Shown in pieces: positions 35,615 through 44,503 of a DNA stretch of 64,000 nt (position 1 is the stretch's first letter; the number at the start of each line of letters is the position of its first letter). The notes beneath the pieces were generated by a model. It was not told where the DNA came from. It saw nothing but the letters and a program-made list of their open reading frames with translations, and did not search any database. The stretch lies in assembly GCA_030529845.1 (NCBI GenBank), contig JAUMWB010000005.1:124001-188000 (forward strand), in the 5' to 3' direction. Position numbers and translations under genes: made by a program. This DNA is from Rothia sp. (in: high G+C Gram-positive bacteria) (lineage in GTDB: Bacteria > Actinomycetota > Actinomycetes > Actinomycetales > Micrococcaceae).

Positions 35615-36601
35615 TTAGAAGAGCGCCACTTTCGGCGGTGCCGGGAAAATCTCGTCGAGCAGGGCGAGCTCGTCCGCGTCGAACCGGCGGACGATAGCCG
35701 CCGCGTTAGCGCGCACCTGCTCTTCGGTGGTGGCCCCGGCGATCACAGAGGCAACCGGCTCCTGCTGGGCCAGCCACGAGAAGGCAACCTGAACCTCGGT
35801 CAGGCCGCGCTCGGCGGCAAAGGCTGAGAAGGCTTCGAGCTGGTCCCAGTTAGCGCCGTCCAGGATGTCAGGTTTGATGCGGGTCAGACGACCGTCCGCC
35901 GGGGCAAAAGAGCGCGAATATTTGCCCGTTAATAGCCCGTTAGCCAGGGGGAAGTAGGGCAACACACCCAACCCGAACTCGCGGGAGGCGGGCAGCACCT
36001 CAAGCTCAGCGCGGCGATCCAGCAGGTTGTAGTGGTTCTCCGCCGCAACGTAGCGGTGCCCCAGGGCCCGGCCCAGGTGCTCAGCGTGGGCGATCTGCCA
36101 GCCGGTGTGGTTGGACGACCCGATGTAGCGCACCTTGCCCTGCTCAATTAGGGTACCCAGAGCTGAGAGAGTTTCTTCAATGGGGGTTGCCGGGTCGGGG
36201 GTGTGATGGAAGTAGAGGTCGATGTAGTCAGTGCCTAGGCGGCTCAGGGAGGCCTCAACCGCCCGCATAATATACCGGCGGGAGCCTCGTACCCCGTGGT
36301 CGGTGCCGTTGGCCCCTCCCATGTCCATGCCGAATTTAGAGACAATCACGATCTCGTCGCGGTCAATCCCGGTCTCCTGCAGAGCCTTCCCAAACATGGT
36401 TTCAGAAACCCCCGGTGCAGACCCGTAAATATCGGCCACATCAAAGAGGGTGATTCCGGCTTCAACGGCGGCGGTGAGGACGGCGTTGGTTCCGCTTTGC
36501 GTTTCGGTGGCGGTTGTGGCGCGGCCCAGGTTGTTGCACCCCAGACCTACGTTTGAAACGGTGAGGCCGCTTTTTCCCAGTTGACGGTATTCAATGCTCA
36601 T
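35615..36601 (-). CDS. Aldo/keto reductase
   Basis: 328 residues from ATG 36601 (another ATG lies three codons upstream). NADPH-dependent oxidoreductase fold: LTVSNVGLGCNNLG at the start, catalytic Asp and Tyr in LFDVADIYGSA, Lys in IVSKFGMD, His in LYFHHTPDP, then the SNHTGW strand and VASVIAGATTEEQV for the cofactor. Length is that of the YhdN/Kv-beta-like group. Substrate unknown. Confidence 0.9.
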   Translation of the reverse strand: MSIEYRQLGKSGLTVSNVGLGCNNLGRATTATETQSGTNAVLTAAVEAGITLFDVADIYGSAPGVSETMFGKALQETGIDRDEIVIVSKFGMDMGGANGTDHGVRGSRRYIMRAVEASLSRLGTDYIDLYFHHTPDPATPIEETLSALGTLIEQGKVRYIGSSNHTGWQIAHAEHLGRALGHRYVAAENHYNLLDRRAELEVLPASREFGLGVLPYFPLANGLLTGKYSRSFAPADGRLTRIKPDILDGANWDQLEAFSAFAAERGLTEVQVAFSWLAQQEPVASVIAGATTEEQVRANAAAIVRRFDADELALLDEIFPAPPKVALF

Positions 36602-36716
36602 ACCCGTCATATTACTGCCATGTGTCTCAACACACCCGACGCAGAGTCAAAAAGGTACATAGAGCGGCGGTTTCTTGCCAGCGCCCTACCTGCGCTTTTA
36701 GTGTAGAACCATCAAA

Positions 36717-36802
36717 TCTATCCAGAGCGACCGAGAGACCTAGCTCAACGACGTCGCAGCAACCACCCCTTGGGGAAAGGTGCTCCTGCTAGGACCGATA
36801 GA
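36717..36802 (+). promoter_or_regulatory. SAM-I type (S-box) riboswitch
   Basis: Closing stem TCTATC (36717-36722) pairs with GATAGA (36797-36802). Between them are the S-box core elements: CCGAGAGAC, CGCAGCAACC, then a CCCC-TT-GGGG hairpin, AAGGTGCT and CTAGGACC. This order (GAGAG ... CAGCAACC ... GGTGCT) is the S-adenosylmethionine aptamer. It normally controls methionine genes. Here the only thing downstream is a MetE 3' remnant, so the switch looks orphaned. Confidence 0.85.
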
Positions 36803-36822
36803 GTGCATCATCAGCAGGACGC

Positions 36823-37134
36823 GTGGCGGTGGGGGGTGGCTGCCTACCCCTGATTCCAGGCATTATGCCGGTCACCAGCCTACGCAGGCTCACCACGCTC
36901 TGTTCACTAGCGGGCCTACCTGTATCCCAGAAGCTGGCCTATGACCTAGAAACAGCAGGCAGTGACGCTGAACGTCACCGGCGACCCCCGCATCTTCACC
37001 GCCCTGCCCGCCAGCTCTGGGTCAACCCCGACTGCGGCCTGAAGACCCGCGCTTACAAGGAAACTAAGGCTTCTATCGAGTCCCTGGTTGCCGCAACCGA
37101 GGCGGTGCGAGCCAGCTTGACGGTGGCGATCTAG
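36823..37134 (+). pseudogene. metE: metE remnant (last ~40 codons) behind its riboswitch
   Basis: The last part of this frame reads [33 protein letters not shown] when joined, which is the C-terminal end of cobalamin-independent methionine synthase, including the zinc cysteine of NPDCGLKTR. The first ~60 codons do not resemble MetE in any frame I tried. A full metE needs about 2.3 kb, so almost all of it is gone by deletion. Intact MetE would make methionine from homocysteine; the organism must use another route or take methionine up. Confidence 0.75.
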
Positions 37135-37161
37135 GCCCCCGGGGGGGGGTAGAGGGTCAGC

Positions 37162-37224
37162 AGAAGGACGCCGCCTCCCGCTCTACCTGCCAGATGGCAG
37201 GAGGGCGGGGGGCGGCGTCCTTCT
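37162..37224. terminator. Strong two-stem hairpin terminator
   Basis: AGAAGGACGCCGCC... (37162-37181) pairs with the complement (37205-37224, one or two imperfect pairs), with CCTGCC-AGAT-GGCAGG inside. Lies between the convergent metE remnant and MFS gene. Confidence 0.85.
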
Positions 37225-37274
37225 GTTCAGGGATTACCGGGACTTAGTGGGCCGGGCTAGCTCTAGTGGATCAT

Positions 37275-38792
37275 CTAGTGAACCATGGGCGCAGAGCCAG
37301 CTGCCTGCTTACCTGCGGGCACCAGCAGGGCCACCACGATAGAGCCCAACGACATGAAGGCTGCCACCAGGAAGGCAAGGTGCACACCTGCCATGTAGGC
37401 CTCGGTGCCGGTGCCACCGTGGGCTGCTGAACCGATGCCCAGTAGAGCCACAAAGAGGGCGGTCGCGGCGGCGCCTGAGACCTGCTGGAAGGTGGTCATA
37501 GCCGAGGAACCAAAAGCGTGCAGCTCGTGCCCCAGAGAGCCTAGACCCAGCGACATCAGAGGGGTGTTAATGAGCGGCAGGGCGAAGGTCATGAGCATGT
37601 AGGTGCCCACCAGGTACCAGACCGGGGTGGTGGCGCTGAAGGTGCTCATCAGCCAGATAGAGGCGCTAAAGAGAACTGCGCCGGGAATCACCAGGGTGCG
37701 GGCACCGAAGCGGTCCGACAGACGACCCACAACGGGGCTCAATACTGCCATGAGCACACCACCGGGCAACAGCATCAGACCGGTCTGCAGGGCACTCAGA
37801 CCCAATACGTTTGCGGCGTAGAGGGGAATCATGATTGCGGTTCCCAGCATGACGCCCATGCCCAGGGAGGTCATAATGACGGTGAGGGTGAAGGGGCGGG
37901 CGCGGAAGATACGCATATCCATGAAGGGGCCGCGGTCCTGTAGCTGAATCTGGCGGTGTACGAAGATCGCAAGGAGCACCGCAGCTACCGCCACAACAAC
38001 CCAGGGGTTGACGGGCAGGTGGGCACCACCGTGGGAGGAATCTCCGCCCATAGATGAGAGGCCCAAGACCAGGCCGCCGAAGCCCAGGGTGGAAAGCACG
38101 ATGGAGAAGATGTCGAGTTTCTGTGAGGTGCCTTCGGGCTTTTCAGCAGGTGCCAGACGCAGCCCGATTAGCAGAGCGATAATGCCGATGGGCAGAATCA
38201 GCCAGAAGAGCCAGCGCCAGCTAGCGGCGTTCAAAATGATGCCTGAGACAGTCGGGCCAGCTGCGGGAGCAGCTGAGATCACCATGCCGATGATGCCCAT
38301 AGCCTGACCGATTTTGCTGGGGGCAACCAGGCGCATCATGGTGGTCATGAGCAGGGGGATCATCACGCCGGTACCGCCAGCCTGGAGCACACGCCCGACC
38401 AGCAAGAGCGCGATGCCGGGGGCGGTAGCTGCTACCAGGGTGCCGACGGAGAAGAGCGCCATAGCTGCGACAAAGACGGTGCGAATGGAGTAGCGGGAGA
38501 TGATGAAACCGGAAGCCGGTGTCACCACGGCCATGGTCAGCATGAAGCCGGTGGAGGTCCACTGGGCGGTTGAAGCGCTGATGTTCAGGTCTGCCATGAT
38601 GTCGGGCAGAGCCACACCCAGCAGGGTTTCATTCAGAATGAGCACGAAGGCCGCAATCACCATGATGGCCAGGAGCAGGAACTCGTGGCGCTCTAGCTTG
38701 CGGGCGACGGGCATTGATACGGTGTGCGCTGCAGGTTCGGTGACCGGGTGCGCTCCAGTTTCGGGGTGAGAGTGTGTTTGCGTAGAAGACAT
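37275..38792 (-). CDS. MFS drug transporter, DHA2 (LmrB/EmrB-like)
   Basis: 505 residues. A His/Pro-rich cytoplasmic N-terminus of about 35 residues, then some 14 hydrophobic segments. First-helix motif LILNETLLGVALPDIMADL (Asn-Glu-Thr instead of Asp-x-Thr, as in LmrB-like pumps), QWTSTGFMLTMAVVTPASGFI, and motif C-like GRVLQAGGTGVMIPLL and ISAAPAAGPTVSGIIL. Family role: export of drugs or toxic compounds. No regulator gene adjoins it. Confidence 0.88.
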   Translation of the reverse strand: MSSTQTHSHPETGAHPVTEPAAHTVSMPVARKLERHEFLLLAIMVIAAFVLILNETLLGVALPDIMADLNISASTAQWTSTGFMLTMAVVTPASGFIISRYSIRTVFVAAMALFSVGTLVAATAPGIALLLVGRVLQAGGTGVMIPLLMTTMMRLVAPSKIGQAMGIIGMVISAAPAAGPTVSGIILNAASWRWLFWLILPIGIIALLIGLRLAPAEKPEGTSQKLDIFSIVLSTLGFGGLVLGLSSMGGDSSHGGAHLPVNPWVVVAVAAVLLAIFVHRQIQLQDRGPFMDMRIFRARPFTLTVIMTSLGMGVMLGTAIMIPLYAANVLGLSALQTGLMLLPGGVLMAVLSPVVGRLSDRFGARTLVIPGAVLFSASIWLMSTFSATTPVWYLVGTYMLMTFALPLINTPLMSLGLGSLGHELHAFGSSAMTTFQQVSGAAATALFVALLGIGSAAHGGTGTEAYMAGVHLAFLVAAFMSLGSIVVALLVPAGKQAAGSAPMVH

Positions 38793-38926
38793 AGGCGTTA
38801 AGCCTACTCTTTGCGGCGCGCTCGCGTAATAGCTAGTTGCTCACAGACCCAGGTCACATAGGGTTTTTGTAGACGAGTAACCGTGCCGTATGGGAGCCAT
38901 ACAGGGGGTACTCGCGGCCACTAGGT

Positions 38927-38950
38927 GGGGACCAGATTACTCTGGTCCCC
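38927..38950 (-). terminator. Short GGGGACC hairpin
   Basis: GGGGACCAGA (38927-38936), TTAC, TCTGGTCCCC (38941-38950). 22 bp past the stop of the ChaB/Rho-N gene. Its GGGGACC ends match the larger palindromic elements. Confidence 0.7.
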
Positions 38951-38972
38951 TGTGGTAGTTTCTGGAGGTTTC

Positions 38973-39665
38973 CTACTGAGCGGCGCGTACCGCAATCAGC
39001 AGATCACCCTTATTCATAGACGAGCGGCCCGGCACCTCAAGCTGCTTAGCCAGCTCGTAGAGCTCGGCGCGGGTGAGCTCCGCCAGGGGGCGTACCTCTG
39101 CAACCAGGAAGGTCTGGTCGTCGTCCTGCAGGTCAGGGGCGGACGCCGCATCCTCCTGGGCAGGGGCCTCGGCCAGGGGTTCGGTGGTCAGGTCTTCGTC
39201 GAAGTCAGCGGAGTTAACAAGCTCCGGGCTCTCAGCTGTCTCAGCCAGAATCAGCTCAGTCTCCCGCTGGGCCGCGCTCTTTGTGCCCTTCTTGGTTTTC
39301 TTCTTGGGCTCAGCTTTCTTAGCCTTCTGGGGCTTCTTGATCTCGACCTTCTTCGAGTCCTTCTTGTCAGACTTCTTCTCTGCCTTTACCTTCTCAGCTT
39401 TCTTCTTGCCTTTACCTGCAGCGAGGGTGGCGGCGTCCTTGCCCTTGTCTTTACCCTTGGGGCCAGACTGGGGCTTGTCGGCAATCTTTTCGTACTTCTT
39501 GCCCACCAGCTCGTACTTCTTCTCAAGTTTCTTCTGGGCCTTCTTGCGGGCCTTCTTTTCATCGCCGTACTTGTCCAGGGCCTTGGCATATGCCTTCACG
39601 TAGCGCTTTTGTGCCTTGTCGCTAGAGCGCTTGAGTGCCTTGCTGAGTTCTGGCTTCTTGCCCAT
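38973..39665 (-). CDS. Lysine-rich protein with ChaB-like N-terminus and Rho-N/SAP-like C-terminus
   Basis: 230 residues. Residues ~10-55 (SSDKAQKRYVKAYAKALDKY ... KKLEKKYELVG) follow the ChaB pattern. A very Lys/Ala-rich middle (~60-130, KKPQKAKKAEPKKKTKKG) resembles histone-like tails and probably binds nucleic acid. An acidic linker follows. The last ~38 residues (LAELTRAELYELAKQLEVPG, then RSSMNKGDLLIAVRAAQ) form a Rho N-terminal/SAP-type helix-extended-loop-helix. Likely a small nucleoid- or RNA-binding protein; function is inferred from composition and domains only. Confidence 0.75.
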   Translation of the reverse strand: MGKKPELSKALKRSSDKAQKRYVKAYAKALDKYGDEKKARKKAQKKLEKKYELVGKKYEKIADKPQSGPKGKDKGKDAATLAAGKGKKKAEKVKAEKKSDKKDSKKVEIKKPQKAKKAEPKKKTKKGTKSAAQRETELILAETAESPELVNSADFDEDLTTEPLAEAPAQEDAASAPDLQDDDQTFLVAEVRPLAELTRAELYELAKQLEVPGRSSMNKGDLLIAVRAAQ

Positions 39666-39765
39666 GGTTCACCTTCCAGTTATCAGTGTTCTTACTGTCT
39701 AAGCGTAGTCCCGGTCACGCGCCACCCCAAGCGCGGCACGGTTTGGTTACGACCCTCCTGCCAAC

Positions 39766-39821
39766 TTTGTACCGCGCTCTGCCCACTTTTAACCCAAAAA
39801 GTGGGCAGAGCGCGGTACAAA
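39766..39821. repeat. 25-bp perfect inverted repeat
   Basis: TTTGTACCGCGCTCTGCCCA... (39766-39790) and complement (39797-39821), 6-nt loop. It lies between divergent genes (ChaB/Rho-N and M13 peptidase), so it is not a terminator for either. Confidence 0.75.
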
Positions 39822-39935
39822 ATAGCGGGGCGACAATACGGAGTAGCGGAAGGGGGTAGAACAGCCTCTCACGCTCTGAGCCGAACCCGCGCAGGGCACC
39901 TGACGGGTGGCGTCCGCACCCCTAAACTAGGTGAT

Positions 39936-41912
39936 ATGACTAACTCAGGTATCGACACTAGCTTCCTTGACCCCGCCACCAGCCCCGCTGACGATTTCTT
40001 CCGCCACGTCAACGGCACCTGGTACGACTCCCACGAGATCCCCGCCGACCGCTCCCGCGACGGCGGCATGTACTTCCTGCGCGATGCAGCCGAGGAACAC
40101 GTGCGCGACATCGTCGAGAAGTTCGCCGCCGAGCAACCGTCCTCACGCATTGGCGCCCTCTACTCCTCCTTCATGAACACCGAGAAAATCGAGGCGGACG
40201 CCGCAGCCCCGCTGCACGCCGAAGTGCAGCCGGTTCTGGAGGCAGCTACCCCCGAAGACTTCGTGCGTGTGATGGCTGAACTTGACCGTCAGGGCCACGG
40301 CGGCCCCTTCGGCTGGTACACCAGCATCGACGCCAAGAACCCCGAGAAGTACGTGCTCTACCTGGCGCAGACCGGCCTGGGTCTGCCCGATGAGTCCTAC
40401 TACCGCGACGAAAAATACGCCGACCTGCGTGAGGCCTACGTCGCCCATATTGAGCGCATGTTTGAGCTAACCGGCCTGGCCGATAACTTCGGACTTGAAC
40501 CGGCAGACGCCGCCCGCGCCGTCTTCGCCCACGAAACCGAAATTGCTTCTCACCACTGGGATAACGTGCGCACCCGCGACGCCGACGCCCGCTACAACCC
40601 GGTCGACGCCGCCGAGCTAGATGAGAAGTTCCCCGGCTTCCCCTTCACCACCTGGCTGGCAGGCATGGGTATTTCTACCGAGAAGGCCGGCACCGTTGTG
40701 GTCAACCAGCCCTCCTACTTTGAGGCAGCCGCCCAGCTATGGGCCACCGCTCCCCTCTTCATCTGGAAGCTCTGGTACATCTGGCACATGGCCCACTCCC
40801 GTGCCCCCTACCTCAACCAGGCCATCGTCGAAGAGAACTTTGACTTCTACGGCCGCACCCTCTCAGGCTCCGAAGAACTGCGCGACCGTTGGAAGCGCGG
40901 CGTCGGCCTGGTCGAAGGCTCCCTGGGTGAGGAGCTGGGCAAGGAATACGTAGCTATTCACTTCCCGCCCACCCACAAGGCCAAGATGATGGAACTGGTC
41001 GACGACCTGCTTGAAGCCTACCGCCGTTCCATCATCGACCTGGATTGGATGACCGACGAAACCCGCGCCCGCGCCCTCGAGAAGCTCAGCAAGTTCGTCA
41101 CCAAGATTGGCTACCCCGACAAGTGGCGCGACTACTCCGCCCTGGAACTGACCGACGACCTCTTCGAAAACCTGCGCCGCTCCGGCGTCTTCGAGCACGA
41201 GTTCCAGATCAACCGCATCAACGATCCCGTTGACAAGACCGAATGGCTCATGACCCCGCAGACCGTCAACGCCTACTACATGCCCCCGGCCAACGAAATC
41301 GTCTTCCCCGCCGCAATCCTGCAGGCCCCCTACTTCGACGTGGACGCGGACGCCGCCGTCAACTACGGCGCTATCGGCGGCGTCATCGGGCACGAGATTG
41401 GCCATGGCTTTGACGACCAGGGCTCCAAGTATGACGGCACCGGTGCGCTTAATAACTGGTGGACGGACGCCGACCGCGAAGAGTTCACCGCCCGCACCAA
41501 GGCCCTGGTGGAGCAGTACAACGGCTACACCCCCACCGGCCTGGACCCCGAAAAGTTCACCGTCAACGGCGAGCTGACCCTGGGTGAAAACATCGGCGAC
41601 CTGGGCGGCCTTTCCATCGCGCTCAAGGCCTACCAGATTTACCTGGAACGCCAGGGCCTCACCCTTGAGACCGCCCCCGTCATCGACGGGCTGACCGCCA
41701 CTCAGCGCGTCTTCATCTCCTGGGCCCAGGGCTGGCGCATGAAAACCCGCCCGCAGACCGCCGAGATGTTCCTGGCGATCGACCCGCACTCCCCCGAGGA
41801 GTTCCGCGTCAACGGCGTGGTCCGCAACATCGACGAGTTCTACACCGCCTTCGATGTGCAGCCCGAGAACGCCCTCTACCTGGCACCGGAGGAGCGCGTA
41901 CGCATCTGGTAG
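39936..41912 (+). CDS. pepO: M13-family zinc metallopeptidase (PepO/neprilysin-like)
   Basis: 658 residues, no signal peptide, so cytoplasmic as for actinobacterial and lactococcal PepO. Zinc site H486-E-I-G-H490 with E551 in LGENIGDLGGL and D555; the substrate-binding NAYYMPPANEIVFPAAIL strand precedes it. The N-terminal domain has ADDFFRHVNGTWYDSHEIPADRS. The C-terminal NIDEFYTAFDVQ-ending and final basic-aromatic RIW match the family. Cleaves oligopeptides. ATG 39936 is where homology starts; the frame stays open far upstream across the opposite-strand gene, but that part is only its antisense. Confidence 0.93.
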   Translation: MTNSGIDTSFLDPATSPADDFFRHVNGTWYDSHEIPADRSRDGGMYFLRDAAEEHVRDIVEKFAAEQPSSRIGALYSSFMNTEKIEADAAAPLHAEVQPVLEAATPEDFVRVMAELDRQGHGGPFGWYTSIDAKNPEKYVLYLAQTGLGLPDESYYRDEKYADLREAYVAHIERMFELTGLADNFGLEPADAARAVFAHETEIASHHWDNVRTRDADARYNPVDAAELDEKFPGFPFTTWLAGMGISTEKAGTVVVNQPSYFEAAAQLWATAPLFIWKLWYIWHMAHSRAPYLNQAIVEENFDFYGRTLSGSEELRDRWKRGVGLVEGSLGEELGKEYVAIHFPPTHKAKMMELVDDLLEAYRRSIIDLDWMTDETRARALEKLSKFVTKIGYPDKWRDYSALELTDDLFENLRRSGVFEHEFQINRINDPVDKTEWLMTPQTVNAYYMPPANEIVFPAAILQAPYFDVDADAAVNYGAIGGVIGHEIGHGFDDQGSKYDGTGALNNWWTDADREEFTARTKALVEQYNGYTPTGLDPEKFTVNGELTLGENIGDLGGLSIALKAYQIYLERQGLTLETAPVIDGLTATQRVFISWAQGWRMKTRPQTAEMFLAIDPHSPEEFRVNGVVRNIDEFYTAFDVQPENALYLAPEERVRIW

Positions 41913-41928
41913 AAGAAACTACACAAAG

Positions 41929-42042
41929 TGCGGTGACGGCCGCGCTTCCGCCTGCTGACCCTCTCGCAGCTCGCCCTGGAGGGCTCGCAGCGATTCACGC
42001 CAGCCCCGCGCCAACAGGCTTCCAGCATGGCCGCCACCGCAC
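41929..42042 (-). repeat. Hairpin family R, copy a
   Basis: Closing stem GTGCGGTGACGGCC (41929-41942) with GGCCGCCACCGCAC (42029-42042), one mismatch. Inside, on the minus strand, is the conserved core CGGGGCTGGCGTGAATC, GCGAGCCCTCCAGGGCGAG and GAGAGGGTC. Same core in copies at 50727 and 55778, with unrelated closing stems. Could be a structured RNA or a mobile palindrome. Together with the next element it fills the 390-bp gene-free stretch 41913-42302. Confidence 0.7.
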
Positions 42043-42082
42043 CTCTATAGCAACCTACCCGAACACTCATTCCTGGTGGGTA

Positions 42083-42238
42083 CAGGGGGCTTTCCCCGGA
42101 AGGCGACTGGCTGGATGGAGTGAGCGGGTGTGCCAGCACACGAGAGCGAACGGAATCCGCCGTCAGGCGGGGCATGAATCGAGGGAGCGCACCAGCGCGA
42201 GCTCGAGAAGGTTAGTCGCCGGAGGGAAAAGCCCCCTG
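42083..42238 (-). repeat. Hairpin family S, copy d
   Basis: Closing arms CAGGGGGCTTTCCC..GGCGACT (42083-42107) and AGTCGCCGGAGGGAAAAGCC... (42214-42238) are nearly complementary. The inside holds several smaller hairpins. A 38-nt core (42135-42172, minus strand; CCCCGCCTGACGGCGGATTC...) is 33/38 identical to 59607-59644, and GCTCGCGCT precedes it in both. Confidence 0.7.
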
Positions 42239-42302
42239 CGCCCCGCTTAACTAAAAGGACGCCGGTGAACTACTCACCGGCGTCCTTTTGCGTACCCGAG
42301 CG

Positions 42303-43487
42303 CTAGGACATGGCGGGGACGTCCCAGAGGTTCAGCACGGTGCCGATACCCTTGCGGACGGCGTTGCGGTAGACCACAGTGCCCCAGGCGACGTCCTCAA
42401 TCGGCATGCCGCCGACAGAGTAAACGGTAATTTTCTCTTCGTCATCTTCGGGGGCGGGGTGATTGAGGGCTTCACCCATGTCGCGCAGTTCTTCAGGGGC
42501 CATAAGGCCGTTGTGGATGCGGTCGTTGAACTTGCAGCCGATGATGGAAACGTAGTTGTGGGATTTACCGGGTTCGGTTTCTTCTGCCCAGGCGTCGTAC
42601 ATACCGGCGTTATCAACGAGTTTACGCACGTCAGGTTCAAACATGCCTTCGTCGAGGTTGCAGGCGGCGGGCATGGCAAAGAAGGCGCCGGGCTTGACCC
42701 ATTCGCGGCGGACGGTGGGGTAGGTTTCGGGGTCACCCACGTGAATCGAGGTGCAGAAGGTGACGATATCAGAGTCGCGTACAACCTCTTCGAGTTCCTC
42801 AACGGCAATGACGTTCATGCCGGGGTAGGTCTCTTCAACCCAGCTGATGAAGGTGTCAATGCCCTTCTGGGAGCGTCCAAGAACCTTGATGGTCTCAACA
42901 GTGGGGCGGGCTTCAATGAGGGCAGCCACAGTGGCCTTAGCGATGACGCCGGGTCCCAGCAGACCAAGCACCTTTGCGTCCTTGGGGGCGAAGCGGCGGG
43001 CGCCGACGCCGGAGGCGCAGCCGGTGCGGTAGGCCGAGAGCAGGTTAGCGCTCATGTAGGCCAGAGGGGCTCCGGAGGTCGCGTCGTTGAGGGTGAGCAT
43101 GAGAATGGAGCGGGGTAGGCCAATCTCACGGTTGTCGATGTTGGATGCGTAGGTTTTGACGCCCATGGTGCGGAAGGAGCCGCCCAGGTAGGCGGGCATG
43201 GCAACGTAGCGGCGGTCGGGGCCGTCGGCGGGCATACCCTCGTGGGCAGGGTTGACAGGGAACTGCACCTTAGCGCCGTGGGATTCGCCGTTGTGCCCGG
43301 CCATGCGGTAGTCACCGCGGGCGTGCAGGGCCAGGGCTTCTTCCATGGCGTCGGTGCAGGCGGCGACGTCTTCTACGCCCGCCGCGATCATGTCGGCTTC
43401 TGAGAGGTAGCGGAAGTCGATGCGGGGGAAGACGGGGTTAAGTTCGGGGTCAACGGCTGCGTTGAGGTAGGCGTCGTGTGAAGTCAA
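42303..43487 (-). CDS. Ornithine cyclodeaminase / mu-crystallin family protein (TynB-like)
   Basis: 394 residues. NAD(P)-binding Rossmann centre VLGLLGPGVIAKATVAALIEA, N-terminal DFRYLSEADMIAAGVEDVAAC, and a long C-terminal arm. YDAWAEETEPGKSHNYVSIIGC and the family length are close to the protein annotated as tyramine oxidase subunit B in Arthrobacter relatives; I offer that as a possible name only. TTG 43487 is preferred because GGAG lies nine bases upstream; the TTG five codons earlier has no good site. Stands alone, with no amine oxidase gene nearby. Confidence 0.8.
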   Translation of the reverse strand: MTSHDAYLNAAVDPELNPVFPRIDFRYLSEADMIAAGVEDVAACTDAMEEALALHARGDYRMAGHNGESHGAKVQFPVNPAHEGMPADGPDRRYVAMPAYLGGSFRTMGVKTYASNIDNREIGLPRSILMLTLNDATSGAPLAYMSANLLSAYRTGCASGVGARRFAPKDAKVLGLLGPGVIAKATVAALIEARPTVETIKVLGRSQKGIDTFISWVEETYPGMNVIAVEELEEVVRDSDIVTFCTSIHVGDPETYPTVRREWVKPGAFFAMPAACNLDEGMFEPDVRKLVDNAGMYDAWAEETEPGKSHNYVSIIGCKFNDRIHNGLMAPEELRDMGEALNHPAPEDDEEKITVYSVGGMPIEDVAWGTVVYRNAVRKGIGTVLNLWDVPAMS

Positions 43488-43701
43488 GCGGGGGATCTCC
43501 AACTGTGAGTGTTAAAAGTTCAGACGAATCAACATAACACTTTTAAACGCCGCTGATAAATGAGTTTTTGGGCATACCCGATAGCTGGGTGGACGCTATT
43601 TTGCGTGCTTCCGCTATAAAGTCGCTTCATCTGCCAAACAGGTTGGGCAAGAATTCATTTGCTGCTGAGCAAAAATCAAACCCTTCTCTGACTGGCCTTG
43701 G

Positions 43702-44259
43702 CTATTTCAGTACCTTCAGAACCATAGGATAAGTGAACACTTCGCCGTTATTGGCTTTGACCGCAGCAAGAATATGCACGACGATGAGGGCCACCCACAC
43801 CGCTATGAAAACAATCCAGGTAAAGAGACCTGCTAGCCCGAAAGTCACGATAGTAAGTACCCAGGCAGCAATATTGACCAACCAGAGGGTGAAGCTGAAA
43901 TTGAAAGCCCCTGCGGCAGCTACGCGCACAAACCCGTAGCCCGGCTTGTCCTTGTAGATAGCCCAGAAAATCAGGGGCCCGATAAAGCTGGCAAAAGATG
44001 CGGTCAGAACCAGGCCCAGCAGGCCCGAGAGATGGGCAAACATAGCCATGCTTTTAGCATCAGCAGGAATGACGTTGCCGTAAGCATCGTAGGTAGGGGC
44101 GCCAAAGCCAGGCTGCTGCCAGTAACCGTACTGACCTCCCTGAGGCTGTCCCTGCATGCCGGGCTGCTGCTGAGAGGGCTGGCCTTGCTGCGGGTGCGAA
44201 GGGCCATTCTGGCCCTGCTGATTGTAGTTACCGTAGGGGTTCTGGTTCTGCTCAGTCAT
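43702..44259 (-). CDS. DUF4870 membrane protein with Gln/Gly/Pro-rich N-terminus
   Basis: 185 residues. About 70 residues of Asn/Gln/Gly/Pro-rich sequence (NQNPYGNYNQQGQNGPSHPQ), then the DUF4870 core: DAKSMAMFAHLSGLLGLVLT, SFIGPLIFWAIYKDKPGYGF, and three to four membrane helices ending VVHILAAVKANNGEVFTYP. Function unknown. ATG 44259 fits the usual start; the upstream open frame adds 27 unlikely residues. 43503-43701 upstream of it holds nothing I recognise. Confidence 0.85.
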   Translation of the reverse strand: MTEQNQNPYGNYNQQGQNGPSHPQQGQPSQQQPGMQGQPQGGQYGYWQQPGFGAPTYDAYGNVIPADAKSMAMFAHLSGLLGLVLTASFASFIGPLIFWAIYKDKPGYGFVRVAAAGAFNFSFTLWLVNIAAWVLTIVTFGLAGLFTWIVFIAVWVALIVVHILAAVKANNGEVFTYPMVLKVLK

Positions 44260-44503
44260 GGTGGCGTGCCTTTGCTTCTTGTGCGGTGTAATAACTAGCC
44301 TATCCGGCCACGCCCTTTTAGGACGGTAATCACAATCCATTTCTACGGACTTGCCCTCTAGAAATGTAGGGGGTTAATCCTTGCCTCCCAATTATTTTCG
44401 TACATATTTTGAGAAACTCTTGACAGAGACCCACCTCACAACGGTTAGATAGGAGTGACACTCACCACCCGTGGGAGTTAATACACACACCCTAAGGAAA
44501 CCC

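Noticed and set aside
38925-39935. Long N-terminal extension of the M13 peptidase frame
   Set aside because: It is antisense to the Lys-rich ChaB/Rho-N gene (giving Leu-rich sequence) and crosses the inverted repeat; peptidase homology starts at 39936.
41933-42250. Small ORFs in the 41.9-42.3 kb gap
   Set aside because: They run through the two hairpin elements; Arg/Ser-rich composition and no start context.
42288-43118. 276-residue plus-strand ORF opposite the ornithine cyclodeaminase-like gene
   Set aside because: Antisense shadow; no ribosome-binding site and no recognisable domain.
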